A stretch of DNA of 9,097 nt from Candidatus Odyssella thessalonicensis (GTDB lineage: Bacteria > Pseudomonadota > Alphaproteobacteria > Bin65): contig SBBV01000360.1 of assembly GCA_005240015.1 (NCBI GenBank), positions 1-9,097 on the forward strand. The letters are read 5' to 3'. Position numbers and translations under genes: made by a program. A model generated the notes under the pieces. The model made no database searches. It was not told the DNA's origin and worked only from the letters and a program-made list of their open reading frames with translations. Shown one piece after another: positions 7,365-9,097 of the stretch (positions are counted from its first letter, which is position 1; the number at the start of each line of letters is the position of its first letter).

Positions 7365-7498
7365 CAGAAGGCGAAAATCGGCGCGCCTAGTAACGCAGAC
7401 CCGCTTTAACGGCAGGTCGCCGCTCGAGACTGAGGAAGGATTTTCCGAGATCGTTAAGAATCGCCGTCCACGCGATGGCGGGCGGCCGGCTCGGCTGC

Positions 7499-7945
7499 TC
7501 ATTCAGGCGGGGTCAGGGGCACCCTGGTCCGGGTCGCGATGGCGATGGAATCGAAGCCAAAGAAGCCTCCCACCACAAAGCTGTAACTATAATTCGCCTC
7601 GATCGTCACGAAGGTCGTCGTCCCGATGGTCTCTTGGGTGACGTTCGTCGTGACCGCGGCGGGGTCCACGCCGAGCAGGCGATTCTTGACGTCGGCGGAA
7701 ACGCTTTCGTTCGAGACGCTCGACTGCGTCATAACCGAACGGCCGGTCTCCTCGACCGCGAACTCGAGCGAGTGCTTGTTCCAGATGAAGATGGCGAACT
7801 CCATCAGTCCGGCAACGACCAGGACGAACAGCGGCGCAATCAGGCCGAATTCCACGGCGGTGATGCCCTCGCGCGCGGCAACCAGGTCTTTCCAGCCGCG
7901 CCGGCCGGTGGGAGGGCTGGGCGCCCGAGGCGTAACGGCGTGCAT
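7499..7945 (-). CDS. TadE-like pilus assembly protein
   Basis: ATG 7945 gives a 148-residue protein with the TadE layout. A basic N-terminus leads to AREGITAVEFGLIAPLF (Gly27, Glu32, matching the prepilin-peptidase-type pattern). One membrane helix covers about residues 34-55 (VLVVAGLMEFAIFIW). The periplasmic part starts EFAVEETGRSVMTQ, the helical stretch seen right after the anchor in TadE, and ends in alternating strands (FVTIEANYSYSFV, IAIATRTRVPL). GAGG lies just upstream in the 14-base gap after the preceding TadE-like gene, so the two are co-transcribed. The frame stays open far upstream to about 9076, but that part is only an alternative reading of the neighbouring genes, so 7945 is the sensible start. 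The protein probably anchors or seeds the Flp/Tad pilus at the inner membrane. Confidence 0.88.
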   Translation of the reverse strand: MHAVTPRAPSPPTGRRGWKDLVAAREGITAVEFGLIAPLFVLVVAGLMEFAIFIWNKHSLEFAVEETGRSVMTQSSVSNESVSADVKNRLLGVDPAAVTTNVTQETIGTTTFVTIEANYSYSFVVGGFFGFDSIAIATRTRVPLTPPE

Positions 7946-7959
7946 GCGTACCTCGCGGG

Positions 7960-8418
7960 CTAGTTCGCGCGAAAGACGGCCGAGCCCGAAACGGTCACCG
8001 GGCCCAACATCAGGCCGGTCGGAAGCGGCGAGCTGTAGGGCATCGACACGTTCACCGTGACGAAGGATCGCGGCGCGGCGCCGCCGCAGGTATCGGTGCA
8101 CGCGACGGCGCTGCCGTCCGCGCACTCGCAGGTGAGCTGCGAGGTGATCGTCAGCGTCGCCGGATCGTAGTTGACGGCCTTGGTCACCGCCTGCGCGATC
8201 CCCTCGGAATCGGATGGGAAGCGCATCCCGTATTGGGCACCGGCGCGTGCCGCGCTGGTCAGCGATGACGACTGGTTCAGCGCCAGACCGAAGTCGATCG
8301 CGCCGCTCAGCAACAGCAGCAGCAACGGCGTGGCGAACGCAAACTCCACCGCCACGGCGCCGCGCTCTTCCCCGCAGAACGAGCGCTTCGGCCGCAATGC
8401 GACGAATCCGAGTCTCAT
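7960..8418 (-). CDS. TadE/TadG-family pilus assembly protein with four-cysteine periplasmic region
   Basis: The 152-residue protein starts at ATG 8418, preceded by a near-perfect Shine-Dalgarno, AAGGAGGT (8425-8432), six bases away. It has EERGAVAVEFAFATPLLLLLL (Gly20, Glu25, then one membrane helix to about residue 48). SAARAGAQYGMRFP follows, the helix characteristic of TadE-like proteins. The distal part has four cysteines, Cys97, Cys99, Cys107 and Cys111 (CECADGSAVACTDTC), which could form two disulfides in the periplasm. The C-terminus (LMLGPVTVSGSAVFRAN) matches the LxLPxxxxxxxxxxR-type TadE end. It sits 48 bases after the TadG-like gene and 14 bases before the next TadE-like gene, within one minus-strand unit. 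Confidence 0.88.
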   Translation of the reverse strand: MRLGFVALRPKRSFCGEERGAVAVEFAFATPLLLLLLSGAIDFGLALNQSSSLTSAARAGAQYGMRFPSDSEGIAQAVTKAVNYDPATLTITSQLTCECADGSAVACTDTCGGAAPRSFVTVNVSMPYSSPLPTGLMLGPVTVSGSAVFRAN

Positions 8419-8424
8419 GCTTCC

Positions 8425-8432
8425 ACCTCCTT
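8425..8432 (-). promoter_or_regulatory. Near-perfect Shine-Dalgarno of the four-cysteine TadE-like gene
   Basis: AAGGAGGT on the minus strand ends six bases before ATG 8418. It is the strongest ribosome site in the window and fixes that start. It suggests this gene is translated independently of the TadG-like gene upstream, whose stop is 48 bases away. Confidence 0.75.
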
Positions 8433-8466
8433 AGCACCGCGCCCCGGGCGCGGGCCCTGAACCTAC

Positions 8467-9039
8467 CTACTCGACGAGGCGAATGCCCTTCACCTTGATC
8501 GGCTCGATGCCCGCCTCGGCGCAGCCGTTGTTGTAGATCTTCGAATTGCCGGTGAACTCGACCGTACGCCCGATGATCTGGGTGCAGGTGTTCGCCTGGG
8601 AATCGTTGTCGCCGTTGAACTGGATCTGCTGCTTCGGGAAATAGACAGCGCCGGTCAGCGTCATCGCTGATCCGCCATTGAGCTTGTTCACGCCGCTGGT
8701 GGAAGCGCGCGAATCCTGGAAGAAGAGCACGCCCTTGAACGTCTCGTTGGCCGCGGTGGGTGCCCGCAGCACGATATCGGCGCCGCCGTTGATCGTCACG
8801 GTGCCGATCGCGCTGGCGCCGGCGCTGCTGGTGAGGACGATGGTGACGCCGTCGGTGGCATTGGGGCAGCTGCAGCGGATCTTGGCGCCGCCGTTCACCG
8901 TGAAATTGCCCTGATCCATGTAGTAGGTGCCGGGCGTGAGCGTGGCATCCGCCTGCGATCCGAAACTCAAGCCGCCGCAATAGACGCCGGGGCTCAGCGT
9001 CTCGACGCCGTTCACTTTCTTGTTCGTGGCGGTGCAGCT
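8467..9039 (-). CDS. TadG-like pilus assembly protein, C-terminal part (5' end lost at window edge)
   Basis: The frame reads S-C-T-A-T-N-K-K from about 9039, then VNGVETLSPGVYCGGLSFG, and stops at 8467. A GTG at 9015 could serve as a start, but the homologous-looking sequence begins before it, so it is internal. The repeated pattern LTPGTYYMDQGNFTVNGGA, VTINGGADIVLRAPT, GVLFFQDSRAS, LNGGSAMTLTGAVYFPKQQIQFNG and VEFTGNSKIYNNGC is the strand-repeat (beta-helix-like) C-terminus of TadG-like proteins. These carry an N-terminal TadG-type membrane anchor. That anchor lies outside, or is lost at, the inverted repeat beginning at 9033. The part beyond 9039 is a reversed copy of 8810-8874 and should not be translated as this gene. 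It heads the minus-strand unit, followed by two TadE-like genes. It probably forms the exposed or cell-wall-contacting part of the pilus base. Confidence 0.82.
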   Translation of the reverse strand, partial: SCTATNKKVNGVETLSPGVYCGGLSFGSQADATLTPGTYYMDQGNFTVNGGAKIRCSCPNATDGVTIVLTSSAGASAIGTVTINGGADIVLRAPTAANETFKGVLFFQDSRASTSGVNKLNGGSAMTLTGAVYFPKQQIQFNGDNDSQANTCTQIIGRTVEFTGNSKIYNNGCAEAGIEPIKVKGIRLVE

Positions 9040-9097
9040 GCCCCAATGCCACCGACGGCGTCACCATCGTCCTCACCAGCAGCGCCGGCGCCAGCGC
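8810..9097. repeat. 65-base perfect inverted repeat at the right window edge
   Basis: Bases 9033-9097 are the exact reverse complement of 8810-8874, with 158 bases (8875-9032) between the arms. The inner end of each arm contains the 8-base palindrome GCAGCTGC (8866-8873 and 9034-9041). That palindrome is the natural point for a strand switch. One arm is genuine TadG-like coding sequence; the other replaces what should be the upstream part of the same gene. The repeat runs to the last base of the window, so its full length is unknown. Confidence 0.92.

Noticed and set aside
6477..7502. A 341-codon minus-strand frame over the TadG-like gene
   Set aside because: It is a frame-shifted shadow of the conserved TadG-like body, without recognisable motifs.
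8438..8452. Small GC hairpin (CGCGCC/GGCGCG) between the TadG-like and TadE-like genes
   Set aside because: A 6-base stem without a T-run is expected by chance at this GC content and lies within one apparent operon.
7946..9076. N-terminal extension of the TadE-like gene to a start near 9076
   Set aside because: The extension overlaps two well-supported genes in another frame, gives Arg/His-rich sequence without domains, and begins inside the inverted repeat. ATG 7945 has a ribosome site and the normal TadE N-terminus.

Overview
The window is GC-rich, densely coding DNA from an alphaproteobacterium. The evidence is the aroQ-accB-accC-aat gene order, a DUF2155-type secreted protein beside aat, and TadE/TadG-type pilus genes. 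No rRNA, tRNA, CRISPR array, integrase or transposase gene is visible. Genus cannot be fixed from the sequence; a Rhodospirillales/Hyphomicrobiales-type lineage is a guess.

Left third (1-4095). The window opens in the tail of a SAM-dependent methyltransferase (+). A secreted DUF2155-type protein gene (+, from 465) then runs head-on into aat (-). The two 3' ends appear to be fused directly around 720-750, so each frame runs on into the antisense of the other. Next on the minus strand is a small remnant (1507-1620) resembling the start of an L-2-amino-thiazoline-4-carboxylate hydrolase-like protein. The minus-strand metabolic operon follows, transcribed aroQ > accB > accC: type II dehydroquinase and the two biotin subunits of acetyl-CoA carboxylase. 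The accB-accC gap carries a pair of REP-like palindromes.

Right two thirds (4096-9097). This is a Flp/Tad pilus-type secretion neighbourhood. Two TadE/TadF-like proteins lie on the plus strand (4323-5526); the first carries a calcium-loop-like Asp/Asn repeat. A region with a large imperfect inverted repeat (5586-5696) separates them from a minus-strand cluster. In transcription order that cluster is the C-terminus of a TadG-like protein (cut by the window edge), a TadE-like protein, a second TadE-like protein, a decayed or collapsed TadG-like vWA protein, a strong hairpin terminator, and a secreted DUF1194 protein with a MIDAS-like motif. All Tad proteins here are the minor or anchoring, surface-facing parts. 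The motor (TadA), platform (TadB/C), secretin (RcpA), prepilin peptidase (TadV) and major pilin are absent from this window.

The most unusual aspect is structural. At least three loci look internally shortened (aat/DUF2155, the hydrolase remnant, TadG), and the last 65 bases are an exact inverted copy of bases 8810-8874. Either this genome has many small deletions and a fold-back, or the contig has local assembly errors. The sequence alone cannot decide, so truncated genes should be read with that caution.
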